DNA of 64,000 bases from Lepus europaeus. Lineage: Eukaryota > Chordata > Mammalia > Lagomorpha > Leporidae. Below, piece by piece: positions 1-12,178 of the stretch. Position 1 is the stretch's first letter. Each line of letters begins with the position of its first letter. The DNA is taken from positions 40,220,077-40,284,076 of the forward strand of contig NC_084834.1 of assembly GCF_033115175.1 (NCBI RefSeq), written 5' to 3'. Made by a program: the position numbers and the translations under genes. Under the pieces are notes generated by a model. That model was not told where the DNA came from. It worked only from the letters and a program-made list of their open reading frames with translations, and ran no database searches.

Positions 1-2648
1 CCATTGGATACCTGTATCAAAATTATCCCAGTGAATCTCACATACATGTACAATTAAAATAACCTCAAAAATGGGAAAAAACGGATGTGAAACAGGAGAC
101 TCAACCATCACAATTATGAAGTCTGGCTGGGTCTCTTGATCATTTGGATGTTTGAATAATCAGTCCTCACTGATGCTGATAGTGATGGCAAGAACACTTT
201 CATCTTGCATCAAACAACACAACAGAGTTGTCAGTGTATTATTAGAAATTTGAGGTAATAAAAGATTGGGGCTCAAAAAATCTACATGAGGAAATGTATA
301 AATCTCTGCAACCTCTACTTAGCACATCGAAAAGTTTAAAATAATTGATTATAATTTAAATGAAATTATATGATTTTTATATATAGGGAATCAGATTTAA
401 GAAAAGAAACACACATTATGTAACAAACTCCAGTATTGCATATAGCATAAACCATAATTTTTCCCTGTTAATCCTTTCAATCAGTACCTTCACATTTACA
501 TCATCCACTATCCTCATGACACCACCTCCGCAATTCTTGGATTTCTCCTTTCTATCAACTCCATCAATTCTTTTTATTTGTTGCTTGGTTGGTTGGTTTT
601 GAAATAAGTCACTTTCGTTTTATATTAGTTATTTCCTTTTGGCTTTATTTTTCTAGGAGCTTGGTCATATTTCCCTCTTTTTTATTATCAATCATTGTTT
701 TTCTTTTGTTTTGCTGTTTGTTATTGATTGAATCTGCCCTGTCATCTACATACTTAATTAACTTACAGTTTTCTAAAACTATAAGGACACTTTGCCTTCT
801 TACTAAAATAAATTTAGTCATTTCATCAGAAAAAAACAGTGTTATACAACCCACAGCAATTACAGCGTGTCCTTTAGTTTTCAGCATATTTATGTTCAAG
901 ATCCAAATTATTCTTCTGAAGGCAACCAAAAACAATCCAGAGGTTAATTGTTTAACCAAGTTAACAGAGTATGAAATTCTTACCCTACTCTAAAATAAAA
1001 TCTCCCCATTCTAACTTCATTTGTGGGCTTGCCATAGTGCAGGAAGAAATTGATTTTGTGAGTCTGAGAGTCACAGAATGAGAAGTATATTGGTATGAAC
1101 ATCCACAGGAGAATCTCAAAAAGCACAGTGAGTTTAAAAGAAAATTTTACTGGTAAACTTTCAAGGATTAGAGCAAGGAAGAAGTAGTGAAATCTCAATG
1201 GGGAAAGTGTTTTGTTATCATTCAAATGGAACAGAAAAGGCAAATACTGTAGATTTGACTTGAATAGAATAAAAATTGGAAAATTATCTTGCTTATTATA
1301 ATCAATAAACTTTCCAAAAGTAGACATTTATAGCTAAAAATGACCTGAAAATTAAAAGTTCTCTATTCTGTAAAATGTTCACATCTGATTAAATTTACAA
1401 TGAAAAATCTAACTGTGACTGACTATAGTTGTTTAGGAATTGTATTAAGAATTCTAATCTTAAAGAAATGATTTTGAGACACTCTTATTTCTGTTAATAT
1501 TGTGATTTTGAAAACTTTATAATGTAAAAAAAGATTCCTAAACTTCTACAGCACCTTTAGTTTAACTTACCACAAATATTGAATCAGCTTTCAGAAAAAA
1601 GTAACATTTTCAGCAATTCATTCAGAAGGATTTGCATTCAGAAGCTTTTTGATAATTCAGAATTTTGATTATTTTTTAGATTCTAACCCTACCAGACTTG
1701 TACGTGAGACTACATAAGGCACTGTGTAGACTTGTGTTTATGACGGTTTGACCTCATGTGGAAATTTTCAAAAAGATCAATTATACAGTATCTTAGGCAA
1801 AAACAAACTGAGTAGCATTAAAACTATTTAAAATAATATTTTTAAAAATATCTCAGTCTTATTTAAAATAAGACTTGTATTTCTTTTCTCACATAGGCGT
1901 TCCCTATAAATGTATTGAATTTCATTGTCAATTATATTGGCATAGAAACAAAACAAAGAAGAAATTGTAATTTTCTTCTTAAGAAGGGCCCAAGAAAGGT
2001 TAATTGCCTATTTCTTCGCTAGGAACTCACTTATAAATTATGTGGCTTCTTTATCTAGTACTGGATTATGTAACTGTTCATGTTAATTTACTTTTAATGA
2101 CCACTTTTAAAATACGTGACCAAATGCAAATTTAGTAAGGCCTCAGTAAAGATATCAATAATTAAAATTATAACAAAATCATTTCCCTCTTTCCACACAT
2201 CTACAAGTTATTACCTAGGATTCCTGTAACTTGTAAAATTACATCTCTCTAGCCAAATGGGCAATACAGTTCTAAAAAGTTCATCTTTACTATTCACGCT
2301 TCACTTAACATGTATGCATGATGTCAGGTGTTACAGTGATGAACCTCATGAGTGCCTTTTACCAGCTTCAGAAGGGAGTATGCCGAAGCTCCAGTTCCCC
2401 ACATGAGGGAAGACAGAACGAATTCATGCAATGTTCCTATCCCCACTCTCTCTGTTTCCAACTGGTTGTCATTGCCTTTTTGTTTGTATCTGTGCATTCT
2501 GAAACAATTAAATCGGGAACTGATCTTGATACTTGCAGGAATTAGAATACACACAAAAACAATAAAACTCATAATAAATCTATGAAAAAGATATTGTCAA
2601 GGCTGGAAATTAAGGTTCCTATTTTTCATCTAGACAGTCTACTTATCT
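1..2648. other. AT-rich unique sequence, no gene seen
   Basis: I see no recognisable repeat head or tail, RNA gene or protein homology here. Two short overlapping open frames on opposite strands at about 589-993 are low-complexity, rich in Leu, Ile, Phe and Ser, and lack splice or coding context, so I read them as chance. The stretch may contain very old decayed repeats that I cannot name. Confidence 0.6.
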
Positions 2649-2663
2649 ATTTCATTTTTTTTT

Positions 2664-2960
2664 TTTTTGAGAGGGAAAGAGAGAGAGAGAATGAGAGAAA
2701 GTGAGACACAAAAATAGTGCTCATCCATTAGTTCACTCACTAGATGCCAACAACAACTGAGTTTGGATCCAGGAGCCAGGAACTCAGTCTTGGTCTCTCA
2801 CACCAGTGGCAGGAACGTAACCACCTGAGCCATCTTTTGCTGCATCCCATCAGCAGGAAGCCGGAATCAGCAGCTGAGCTGGAACTCAAAGCCAGACTCT
2901 CTAATACTGGATACAAGTGCACCAAGTAGCATCATAACTGCTACACCAATCACCCACCCT
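2664..2960 (-). mobile_element. CSINE (lagomorph C-repeat), old copy
   Basis: Read on the plus strand this is the reverse complement of a CSINE: a T-rich tail, a (GA)n tract, the 'ggagccaggaactcag' body core and the 'gctacaccaatcaccc' remnant of the tRNA-like head. Flanks resemble a diverged target-site duplication ('tatttcattttt' left, 'tatttttcattttt' right). The divergence from younger copies indicates an old insertion. Confidence 0.8.
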
Positions 2961-3199
2961 TATTTTTCATTTTTTTTGCTAGCTTCTTTACTCTCTTGGT
3001 ATTCATTCCTTTGGAGTGTTTATCTAGTTTGAATTTTTATTATTCCTGAATATGGTAATTGTATGTTTTCCGTTTTTAAAATGCCAAATATTTCCAGATT
3101 CTTTTTTTGTCTATTTTGTTCGCTGACATACAGATACTCACCTTGATCAATGCATTAAGTGTTGTTTTAGTGTTCCTGATCCAGATTCTATGTCACAAA

Positions 3200-3325
3200 A
3201 ATGAGAGTCCTTCAAAATGTTTGTGAAATTTTTGAATTAAAAGGTAAGTTTATTTCAGTGTGAAATGTTGAAATCTATGTGTAGTTTTTTCATAATAAAT
3301 ATTTTTCATGAACTTTCTGAATATT
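3200..3325. mobile_element. Mariner-like MITE, copy 1
   Basis: A short element whose left end (cttcaaaatgtttgtgaaa) is roughly the inverted complement of its right end (tttttcatgaactttctgaa). Next to the left end is an internal 'aattaaaaggtaagtttattt' type sequence shared with copies near 50,964 and 53,030. Terminal inverted repeats without coding capacity suggest a non-autonomous DNA transposon. The family name is not certain. Confidence 0.5.
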
Positions 3326-3987
3326 CTTCCTATATACAGTTATCAAAAATTTTGCATCAAAATAAATATCTATTAGTTCTAGCTTCCATGAGTCTTTTGA
3401 AATATCCTTGTACCCGTTCTCCACAGCACAGTCTGTTGCCTTAGTGGTGAATAGGAAGTGTGTTCTGATTTATGATAAAATACATTTTTCTCAGCTTTGT
3501 TTAAAAATCAATATCTTAAGGTGGAAGCTCAATTCTTCAAACAGAAGGATATTAATTATTTTTAACAAATTTTTGAGTTTCTTAAAAGTCACACATTTTG
3601 CTTATTTGATAAATTATTTTCAATGAATCCCCAGAGAAACTTAAAATATTGATGCGTCTATTTTACTCAAAACTAATTAAACAAAATTTATTTTGATAAA
3701 CCCTGGGCAATACTAATTTTTCAATCATAAATACACAAAATTTGAAATACCTACTGGGAAATGCTGTTCTAGATTAATTCTCTCAAAATTAAATGCACAT
3801 AAAAATCACATGTGGATATGATCAGAATGTAGATTCTGATTCAGTAAGTCTGGAATGAAGTCTAAAATTCTGCATTTGAGGAAAGATTCTATGTGATTTT
3901 TATAATGCTGATGTATAAACTGCACTTTGAATAGTGATGTTCTTAATGAAAGTAGTTAATGACCTGATTATGTGTTGATATTTAATT

Positions 3988-4317
3988 TTAATTTATTCTT
4001 ATTTATTTGAAAGGTAGTCTCACAGAGAGAGAAGGAGAGACAGAGAAGTAGAGAGAGATCTTGCATCCGCTTATTCACTCCCCAAAGAACTGCAATAGCT
4101 GGGGGTGGGTCAGACCAAAGCCAGGATCCAGAATTCCTCCCCTAGGTTTCTCAGGGAGTGCAAGGGCCCAAGCACCTGGTTATTCTCTGCTGCCCTCCCT
4201 GGCACATAGCAGACAACTGGATCTATAGTGGTACAACCAGGACTTGAACAGGTGCCCACATGGGATGCCGGTGTGTCAGGCGGCAGCTTTACCCATTATA
4301 CTACAACTCTGGCCCCT
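3988..4317 (-). mobile_element. CSINE with matched target-site duplication
   Basis: Reverse-complement CSINE: 'attcttatttatttgaaagg' tail side, (GA)n tract, the body core, and a head ending 'ctacaactctggcccc'. A 10-bp direct repeat, atatttaatt, flanks it at 3978-3987 and 4318-4327, which fixes both ends. This is the older CSINE subfamily with the AAATAA-type tail. Confidence 0.85.
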
Positions 4318-4536
4318 ATATTTAATTGTTTGAAAAAAATATTTTTGGAAGATGTGCTACTTAAATAAATATTAGGTGGAATTCTTTAGACTAATACAAA
4401 ATATTCCAGGGGATACTTTTCACCAGTGGTCACCTGACGGCATCACTGTCTTTGGTATATAATTTGTTTAAAGTGATCTTGTTGAATAATTACCATCCAC
4501 ATTTCCCCCTAGTTTTCAGCATTTTAATACATTTTT

Positions 4537-4876
4537 TATTTAAAAATTTTTTTAAAATTTTTTTGACAGGCAGAGTTGGATAGTGAGAGAGAGAGACAGA
4601 GAGAAAGGTCTTCCTTTGGTTCACCCCCCAAATGGCCTCTATGGCTGGCTGCCACGCCTATCTGAAGCCAGGAGCCAGGTGCTTCCTCCTGGTCTCCCAT
4701 GGGTGTGCAGAGCCCAAGCACTTGGGCCATCCTCCACTGCCTTCCTGGGCCACAGCAGAGAGCTGGACTGGAAGAGGAGCAACCGGGACAGAATCTGGCA
4801 CCCCAAATGGAACTAGAACCCGGGGTGCTGGCACCGCAGGCGGAGGATTAGCCTAGTGAGCTGCAGCGCCAGCCAA
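4537..4876 (-). mobile_element. Young-type CSINE
   Basis: Reverse complement of the young CSINE subfamily: it starts 'gacaggcagag' after a T tract and ends with the complement of 'ggctcactaggctaatcctcc'. Target-site duplication cattttaatacattttt (4520-4536) against cattttagtacattttt (4877-4893), one mismatch. Several short ORFs overlap it but follow the repeat, not a gene. Confidence 0.92.
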
Positions 4877-4896
4877 CATTTTAGTACATTTTTAAA

Positions 4897-5544
4897 AGGC
4901 AAAATATCTCAGCTTTGATGGAATTATTTGATTGGATTAATCTCTATCTAGGAAAGTGTTAGTTTGTGTGGATATAAATGTGAAATGGACAGTAGGACGC
5001 TAGCAATGATGGAACTACTGCTCTGTAGCTATCCCCTATCCCAGTGAAGTGAGTTTCATTTATTCTATGCTTCTTTTTTATCTTGTACAAAAATATTTTC
5101 TATTCCCTCAAGAATTGAAGATTTCCAAAGTGTCAAGAGGTTTAAAAATCCTTAAAAGTACCTATAGTTGTATGTGTATATGATAAAAGTAAACTGTGGC
5201 CAAAAATAAATAAATAAACTGTGGCCAAAAATTAATTTTAGAAAAGTTTGGATGGTAAATAAATAAATTTTATTAAGCACTTTAAATCTGAAGATGTTTT
5301 TTAAAGGTAAAGTATTTTCTAAGTTTATTAATTAATGTTAGAGCCCTGTTTGAATGTTTAAAATTTAGACTGCTGACCACCATCACTCCATGTTGTCTTT
5401 CTTTCTGCCATTTTGTAATATCTTTGCCTTTCTGCTTATCCACAGATTAATTCTTTTGTCTCATTACTAATTTCTCACTTTTCTCTACTCCTTCCCATGC
5501 GATGTCATTCAAATTTTATTTGCCTTCATTCTCTGTGTCTAAAT
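4897..5544. other. Unique AT-rich spacer with a small tandem repeat
   Basis: No gene seen. A 17-bp word, aaactgtggccaaaaat, occurs at 5191 and again at 5216 (25-bp period), separated by a taaataaa linker. The rest is AT-rich sequence without a recognisable element. Confidence 0.5.
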
Positions 5545-5765
5545 TGAAAATAGTTAATTTTTATGGAGTATTCACTTCATGCCCATAATGTCCTAAACCC
5601 TGAGTGTGTGTTAATTCACTTAATCCTTGCAGCAGTCTTGAGAGGTGGGTATCATGCCTACTTTCCCTAAGAAGAGGCTGAGATGCAAAGTGGTTATGTA
5701 ACTTTCCTGAGGCGGCAGTAATGTGAACCAGGTTTCAATGCCAGGCAGTCTCTTCATCTGCAGAA
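5545..5765 (-). mobile_element. MIR SINE, ancient
   Basis: The order of words matches a reverse-complement MIR: a stretch like 'aattcacttaatccttgcagcagtc', then 'gaggtgggtatcatgcc', 'aagaggctgagatgcaaagtgg', 'aactttcctgag' and 'caggtttcaatgccaggcagtct'. The copy is heavily diverged, as expected for a mammal-wide repeat. Confidence 0.75.
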
Positions 5766-5904
5766 GGGAGATCATTCTAGAAATTCTTCATAGATCAATC
5801 CAGAAAACTGTATCCAGACACATATACCTCCTTGGTAGAAATTTTCCTCATTTTCTGTCTGTCCATGCCACAAGGCAGTAAAAAGGAGGGAAGATACTAG
5901 TTTG

Positions 5905-6125
5905 TTTAAAAATAGCTAATACTTAGACAGTGTTTGATTTATGTTGAGCTTTAGTCATAATACTTTTATGCAATCAGTCTTCACAAGAAGTCTAGGCAGC
6001 CTTATTTTTATTTGTTTCCATTGCACATTAGGACACTGAGACACTAGGAATTGAAAGGGCCTTGCCAAGTTCGTACAGTCAGTCCTCAGCAAAGTGGTAC
6101 CTTAACTCCAGCAACAGGACCACAA
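5905..6125 (-). mobile_element. MIR SINE, second ancient copy
   Basis: Same arrangement as the preceding MIR: 'caatcagtcttcacaagaag', then 'ggacactgagacactaggaa', 'ccttgccaagttcgtacagtc' and a decayed end. It lies about 140 bp from the first MIR in the same orientation. Confidence 0.65.
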
Positions 6126-7844
6126 CTGGTGCTCACATGTATCACGTTTTGCTTGTCCTGGGGGTAAGGAGGATGTACTCGCCTTCTCATTCTGTGGGGC
6201 ATTCTGACTAACCCTTTTCAAAGGGAAAGCATTGCAGGATCCCACAATGCTACTTCGTGATTTACAAATCTGTGCTTTCATCTCAGAAGTTAGATGTATT
6301 TCTCAAGTAGGCCCTGAGGAACTATAAGATGCCTTTTTGCAAGCTATGGATTTTAAAAAATTTGGAATACATCTTAAGTTAGGAACTATGGATTTAAGGT
6401 AAATAAATTCTCTGCAGTCTTTGTCAGTCAACCTTGAGACAGACTGGCTGAATAAACATGTTAAATTAGCATTTTTGTAAGCACTATAAAAAGTGACTGC
6501 TAACATGTTGGAAAAGTCAGTCACTGCAGGGCAGGGACCAGACATGTGGGTTTGACTTGGGACTGAGTAATAGCCCTGCAGTGTCAGCAACATCCACACA
6601 ACCACACCGGTGAGGGGCACACAGCTGTGTGCACACAGATTGCTCTGCTACTCCTGTCTGTGAGCTGTGGGCTTCTTCCTGGCTTCACCTTACACTTCCA
6701 CGAAGGCCATTTTAACTGAAGCAAATGTACTTAACCAAAGATTATCTATTTAACTTCATTTTACCCTTTACACTCCCTTCAGTGGAGTATAAATTACACT
6801 GATGTTTAGCTGTAATCTTGAGTGTAATATAGTGAGTTTAAATGTTTTTCTTTAGGTTGATGCTTTGATCTCAAAATAAAATCAGAAGTTATTTTCCAAA
6901 AACATTTAAAATAATCAATTATAATAGATAAATTGATTTACAATGAAAGCAAAACTAAATTTTATTTAGAAAAACAGAGATCCTTTCCTAAACAGACAAA
7001 AAACTTATTTAATAAACAAGAATCAGCTTTCTTAAATATATCAAAATCTGCATTTAAAACATAATTATATATTGAAATATCTTCACCCTCTATAATGACT
7101 TATAAACAAACATATTAAAATAAATCAATTATCCATGCTACTTATTTGTTGTTCTTATATTCACTAATTTCAGAATAAAGCTTATTTGAGGAAATAACAT
7201 CCTTAATTGTACAGAAAATAATTAGATTTACTTCTGGATAACTGCTTCTATGGCAAAATAAGAAGCTGGATTAATCAAATGCTGACACTAAGTATCGCAA
7301 GATTGCATGTGAAATACTGGTAATTGTCAGTTCCTACATAAAATAGTTATAGTTCTCCTATAAATTAAAGACAATTTTGTCTCAGAATTTTTCTTTAAGT
7401 CTTACTGTACACTAAACCTGTCAAATAATCATCACTCAGAAAAAATATATTTAATTCATTTTTCACTTGTCAAACATCTCATGTTTTGTTAGTCTGTTTA
7501 GATTACTTAGAATAGTACAAAATTCCATGGTACTGCCTTAACGGATAGATCAGAGCAGACTGAAGTCTGAAAATCAATGATCTAAGTAAACATTGAAAGT
7601 CTGGCTAAACTCTTGTCCTGTAAGCTCCATGCGTTCTCTGTGCTTCGTGGTTAAGGTGCATGTTTGAGTTTCATGTGTTTATCCTTAGGCAAGTGGCTTT
7701 ACTCTTCTAAATCACAGCTATAAATAGGGTAGAAGTAAAGCATTTCTCCCTTATTCGTATGAGGTCTATTACAAACAATAAGTCAAAAGTGTTCAGTATA
7801 TATTGGAAGAACCAAAAGTATTGAATATTATTATTGAGAAGTTA
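6126..7844. other. Unique AT-rich sequence, no gene seen
   Basis: A 105-codon open frame on the minus strand at 6303-6620 has no recognisable domain and no coding context. 6,700-7,800 is very AT-rich with no identifiable element. Confidence 0.5.
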
Positions 7845-8150
7845 AAAGGGGTGGGTAACGGCCCTGGATGTTCAGACTCATTAGATGTTCACACTTCACA
7901 TCAGAGTAGGAGGGTTCAGTACTGGGCTCCAGCTGGTGACTGCAGCTTCCTGCGAAGATGGACCCTGGTTCGCAGATGTGGTGATTTCCCGTAGTTCCTG
8001 CTACCCACATGGGGGACCTCGAATGTTTTCCTGGTTACGGGTTTTTGGCTCTGGCCCTCCTGCTACCATTGCAGGCATATATGAACCAATGAATGGGAGC
8101 ACTGTTTCCCTTTGTCTTTCTCTCTCTCATTCTCTTTCAAATAAGTAAAC
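7845..8150 (+). mobile_element. CSINE, old diverged copy
   Basis: Plus-strand CSINE with a decayed head, the body words 'ctgctacccacatgggggacct' and 'aaccaatgaatgggagcac', then a (TCTC)n tract and 'tttcaaataagtaaa' tail. No clear target-site duplication. Confidence 0.75.
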
Positions 8151-8327
8151 TGAAAAGAAAAATTATAGCTGGCAATACTTGGCACTGTAAAATCATGACT
8201 TTAAACTTGTGTTTTGGGAAAAAATCACTTGGAGACTTGATTATTGGAGATGGGAAGCTCAATATTAGATAGATATATGCTGGTATTATAAATGATGGAA
8301 TATATTATCACAAGAATAGCTTTAAAG

Positions 8328-8675
8328 GTCCAGCACTGCGGCTCACTAGGCTAATCCTCCACCTTGCGGCGCCGGCACACTGGGTTCTAGTCCCAGTCAG
8401 GGTGCCGGATTCTGTCCCGGTTGCCCCTCTTCCAGGCCAGCTCTCTGCTGTGGCCCAAGAGTGCAGTAGAGGATGGCCCAAGTGCTTGGGCCCTGCACCT
8501 GCATGGGAGACCAGGAGAAGCACCTGGCTCCTGGCTTTGGATCAGCGCAGTGCGCCGCCCGCAGCGTACTGGCCATGGCAGCCATTGGAGGGTGAACCAA
8601 CGGAAAAGGAATACCTTTCTCTCTGTCTCTCTCTCGCTGTCCACTCTGCCTGTCAAAAAAAAAAATTTAAAAAAA
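8328..8675 (+). mobile_element. Young-type CSINE with perfect 16-bp duplication
   Basis: Full-length plus-strand copy: head 'ggctcactaggctaatcctcc', a B-box-like 'gggttctagtcc', the CSINE body, (TC)n and an A-rich tail. It is flanked by perfect copies of aagaatagctttaaag at 8312-8327 and 8676-8691. Overlapping open frames on both strands are SINE-derived. Confidence 0.95.
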
Positions 8676-9043
8676 AAGAATAGCTTTAAAGTGTTTAAAA
8701 TTGTCATGATGTTTCCTACATTACTGTATAATATGTTTTTAATGTAGAGTTATTTTGAAAACAGGAGTTTATTGATGCAATCCAACTATTATCCATTTAA
8801 ATGTAATTTTGTCACTAACATTAGTTTTGATTGTCTTTGCTAGTTCCTTATGGACAGTTCACAGAAGATGAAAAACAATCCAGGGGATCAATATAAACAA
8901 ATGAAATTTTATATTAAATTAGAATTATACTGAGTGAGATGTTCTTAATATCATAAATTATTAATATGAAGAAATGCATAATTTTTAGATATTTTGAGAA
9001 AATTAATATGAACTTTATTATAATAATTTGGATCATATAGTTA

Positions 9044-9307
9044 TTGTTGTTATGGATTGAATGTGCCTCCATTTGATATCTTGGAGCCCTAATCCCTAAT
9101 ATGGTATATTTGGAAGGTAATCTTTGGATGATCTTTGATAGTTAAATTTAATTTAAGTCATGAGGGTGGAATCCTGTGATAAGTGCCCTTGAAAAAAGAG
9201 GAAGAAACGTGACATCTCCTTCTCCTTGTGACGCCAGGGAAAGGTGTATGAGTACATAACCAAGAAGAAGGCACTTACCAAGATCACAGCAATGCTGCTT
9301 CTATGAT
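9044..9307 (+). mobile_element. MaLR LTR, left part
   Basis: Starts 'tgttatggattgaatgtgcc' and carries MaLR-LTR words including 'ggagccctaatccctaatatgg', 'gtcatgagggtggaatcctgtg' and 'agtgcccttgaaaaaagagg'. It is interrupted by a CSINE and resumes at 9663. These are ERVL-MaLR type LTRs (MLT1/MST-like); the subfamily is not resolved. Confidence 0.7.
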
Positions 9308-9662
9308 TTTTTTTAAAAGATTTCTTTATGTATTTGAATGCAGAGTGATAGAGATAAGGGAGAGAGAGGGAGAGAGAGAGAGAAACAGAGACAGAGAGAG
9401 AGAAGAAACTTCCATCTGCAGTTTTACTCCTGAAATGGCTGCAATGGCCAGGTCTGGGTCAGGTCAAAGCAAATAGCTAAGAACTCCCTCCTGGTCTCCT
9501 GTGTGGGTAACGGGGACCCACAATGTTGGGTCATCTTTCATCATTTCCCCAGGAACATTAGCGAGAAGCTGGATTTAAGTGGAGCAGCCAGGACTTGAAA
9601 CAGAACTTTTATATGGGTGCTGGCATTGCAAGCTTAACCTGCTGTGCCACAGCACTGGTCCC
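9308..9662 (-). mobile_element. CSINE inserted in the MaLR LTR
   Basis: Reverse-complement CSINE with a long (GA)n tract, body words 'gaactccctcctggtctcct' and head end 'gctgtgccacagcactggtcc'. It splits one MaLR LTR, so it is younger than that LTR. Confidence 0.85.
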
Positions 9663-9785
9663 ATGTTACATATCTTTGACTTTCAGCCTTTAGAACTACA
9701 AGTAAATGTTTATTGCTTAAGTTCTTCAGTCTCCAGTACTTTTTTTTTTTATCATAATATGAATGAACTAAAACTATATTGAAGA
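9663..9785 (+). mobile_element. MaLR LTR, right part
   Basis: Continues the LTR after the CSINE: 'gactttcagcctttagaactacaagtaaatgtttattgc' type sequence (shown here in part) corresponds to the 3' region of MLT1/MST LTRs where the polyadenylation signal lies. Joins in order and orientation with 9044-9307. Confidence 0.65.
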
Positions 9786-9942
9786 ACAAACTGAAAATAA
9801 ATAATATAGGTTTAAAAATGAGGCAAATCAGTTCTTTTCAGGACTCCAAGTGAGACTTTCTATCTTTTCTAAAGGAACCAGCTCCTCAGAACTGCTTCCT
9901 TTTGATATCATGTAATCATGTGTATTGTTAGAAACATACATT

Positions 9943-10277
9943 GGGGCCAGCGTTGTGGCCCAACAGGTTAATGCCCTTGCCTGAAGCACCGGCATCCCAT
10001 ATGGGCACCGGTTTGAAGCCTGGCTGCTCCACTTCCGATCTAGCACTCTGCTGTGGCCTGGGAAGTCAGTAAAGGATTGCGTGAGTCCTTGGGCCCCTGC
10101 ATCCATGTGGGAGACCTGGAGGAAGCTCCTGGCTCCTGGCTTCAGATCAGTGCAGTTCCGTCTGTTGCAGCCAATTGGGGAGTGAACCAGTGGATGGAAG
10201 ATCTCTCTCTCTCTCTCAGTCTCTCCTCTCTCTATGTAACTGACTTTCAAATAACGAATAAATAAATCTTTAAAAAA
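9943..10277 (+). mobile_element. CSINE (AAATAA-tail subfamily)
   Basis: Complete plus-strand copy from 'ggggccagcgttgtggccc' to 'aataaataaatctttaaaaa'. The target-site duplication is agaaacatacatt (9930-9942) against agaaacatatatt (10278-10290), one mismatch. An apparent 140-codon minus-strand frame across it is repeat-derived. Confidence 0.92.
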
Positions 10278-10290
10278 AGAAACATATATT

Positions 10291-11224
10291 AACTGAAACT
10301 ATGGGTTTAAATCAAAATCACAAATGTGTATATATCAACAAGAATTGAAGAATCATAAAATTCACAGACATAATTTTCCTATGATAATTAATGGCAACCA
10401 TGTGACTATTACTTATAAAATTTCAAAATAAAAAATGTTCAGTTACTCTTTATAATGCTCTAGCTAGCAATTATTACTACTCTCATTTTATACAACATTA
10501 AATTCTAGAAAATAAGGTATTAACGCACTTAGTGGTTGAGAGAGCAAATGAATGGAATTTGGGTGACAGTTCAAAGGAGACACTTAAAGAGATTTAATTA
10601 TCTAGCCCAGCGTGTCTAATACATAAAGATTGATTTTCAAAATAAACTAATCTTATTTTTTTAAATAGCTTTATGAATATCAATAATAAAATAATTAGAA
10701 TCATAAAAGTAGCAAAAATATCACTTAAAGTTGTTGTAGAACCAAAGAATTCACGTAATTCCTCATCCCTGCCCGTGACTCTGACTAACATTGATACATA
10801 CTGATCCCACTCCTTTAATTCTGTCAGCCAGCCAATTAGAGTGCCAGTTGTAATATGGAAAGGCTTCATACAAGACATGTAAATCTTCTTAGGATTTTTT
10901 TTTTATTTTCACACTGCATGCCTGAAGTTGCCAACTAATTTCACAATAGGAAAGAAACTTGTAATTGTTGTTTCAAAAATGTGATTTTTTTTTACTGAAC
11001 TTTAAGTCATTTTTAGTGACATTATAATGACATTCTTCCAATGCAACAGTTCTTTAAGTCATTCCAAAACATGTTATGTGTTTTTGGTAAATGATTAGAA
11101 AAACCCTGTCTGAAATTTTGGATTGTATTGTAAAGGATGAGGAAAATACCATTTCAATATAAACACAGACCTTGGATAGCATTTAAAACTATTGGCTGTC
11201 TATAAACAATACATTCTATAGAAG
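10291..11224. other. Unique AT-rich sequence, one unassigned open frame
   Basis: A 94-codon minus-strand frame at 10,594-10,878 has an ATG, a charged N-terminal half and a hydrophobic Ile/Leu-rich segment near residues 55-72, but no family I recognise and no supporting signals. I treat it as probable chance. Confidence 0.4.
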
Positions 11225-11660
11225 ATTATATTAGTTATTCAGAGTTTCTTCAACACAACAAAATGCCCAAGACAAGCTACTTCTAAAGAAGAAAGATATT
11301 TTTTTTTTTTTTTTTTTTTTTTAGCTCACAGTTTTGAATTCTGAAAGTCCAAATAGCATGATGCCGGCTGTGGCAAAGATCCCTGGTGGCTAATGAAGTG
11401 TGTGTGGAGGAAGGATCAAATGGTATGCCAGAAAGTAGAGAGAGGGATTGTGTCAAAATTAAGGCTTTTATAGCAACCCTCTCATGAGAGCTACCCTCTG
11501 AGGGCACATCCACAAACAGTCTAAGCACCTCCCACTACGCCTCACCTCCTAAAGTTCCCACCAATTCCCAGTAGAACCACCCTGGGGAACAAGCCTCTGA
11601 CAGGCAGACCTTTAGGGTACATTTAACATTAAATGCAGAGAATTTTGTTCCTAGCTCCTA
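11225..11660 (-). repeat. MaLR 3' LTR
   Basis: Contains words typical of reverse-complement MaLR LTRs: 'agctcacagttttgaattct', 'cacctcccactacgcctcac', 'cctaaagttcccaccaattc' and 'ggggaacaagcctctgac'. A run of 22 T at about 11,300-11,322 lies inside the LTR and looks like a secondary expansion. Confidence 0.65.
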
Positions 11661-11825
11661 AAGGTTCAATTTCATCTCACAATGCAAAATGCATTCATTC
11701 CACCCCAAGTATTCCAAAATCTAACAGCATTGTCCAAAAACCCAAGTCCAAAATCGTCTCTGAGATTCAAAACAAACTCCTTGACTGTGAATTCCCTGTG
11801 AAATTTTAAAAAAAGGGAAAGTAAC

Positions 11826-12170
11826 AGGGGTAGATATTATAGCACCGCAGGTTGAGCTTCCATTTACAGCACCTCATATCAGACTGCCAGTTCAAGTCCT
11901 GTCATCTCTACGTCCATTCAGCTTACTGCTACTGCAACTTGGAGGCAGCATAGGATGGATCAAGGTCTTGGATTCCTGCTGCCCATATGAAAAACTCAGA
12001 TGGAATTCCAGTGTCCTGAGTTTGACTTGGCACAGCCCCGGTTGTTACACGCATTTGGGAAGAGAACCAGTGGACAGAAGATCAAGCGATCCCCACCACC
12101 ACCTTTGGTGCTACACCTTTCAAGTAGATGAAGAAAAAAGCTTCCAAAAAAAAATAATAATAAAGTAAAG
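11826..12170 (+). mobile_element. CSINE, diverged, in the MaLR internal region
   Basis: Plus-strand CSINE: decayed head 'ggggtagatattatagcacc', body words including 'ctgctgcccatatgaaaaac', tail 'caagtagatgaagaaaaaag' then A-rich. It lies directly before a second CSINE in the same orientation. Confidence 0.75.
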
Positions 12171-12178
12171 ATACATGG

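Noticed and set aside
6303..6620. 105-codon gene on the minus strand
   Set aside because: No homology that I can recognise and no supporting gene structure; length is within chance for this much sequence.
8308..8747. Overlapping 70-108 codon open frames on both strands
   Set aside because: They lie wholly in a young CSINE; the same Pro/Ala/Ser/Leu-rich translation recurs at 4.6, 15.4, 17.3, 25.0, 54.4 and 57.4 kb wherever that SINE occurs.
10594..10878. Small membrane protein gene on the minus strand
   Set aside because: It has an ATG and a hydrophobic segment, but no recognised family, no splice signals or promoter I can see, and AT-rich surroundings where such frames arise by chance.
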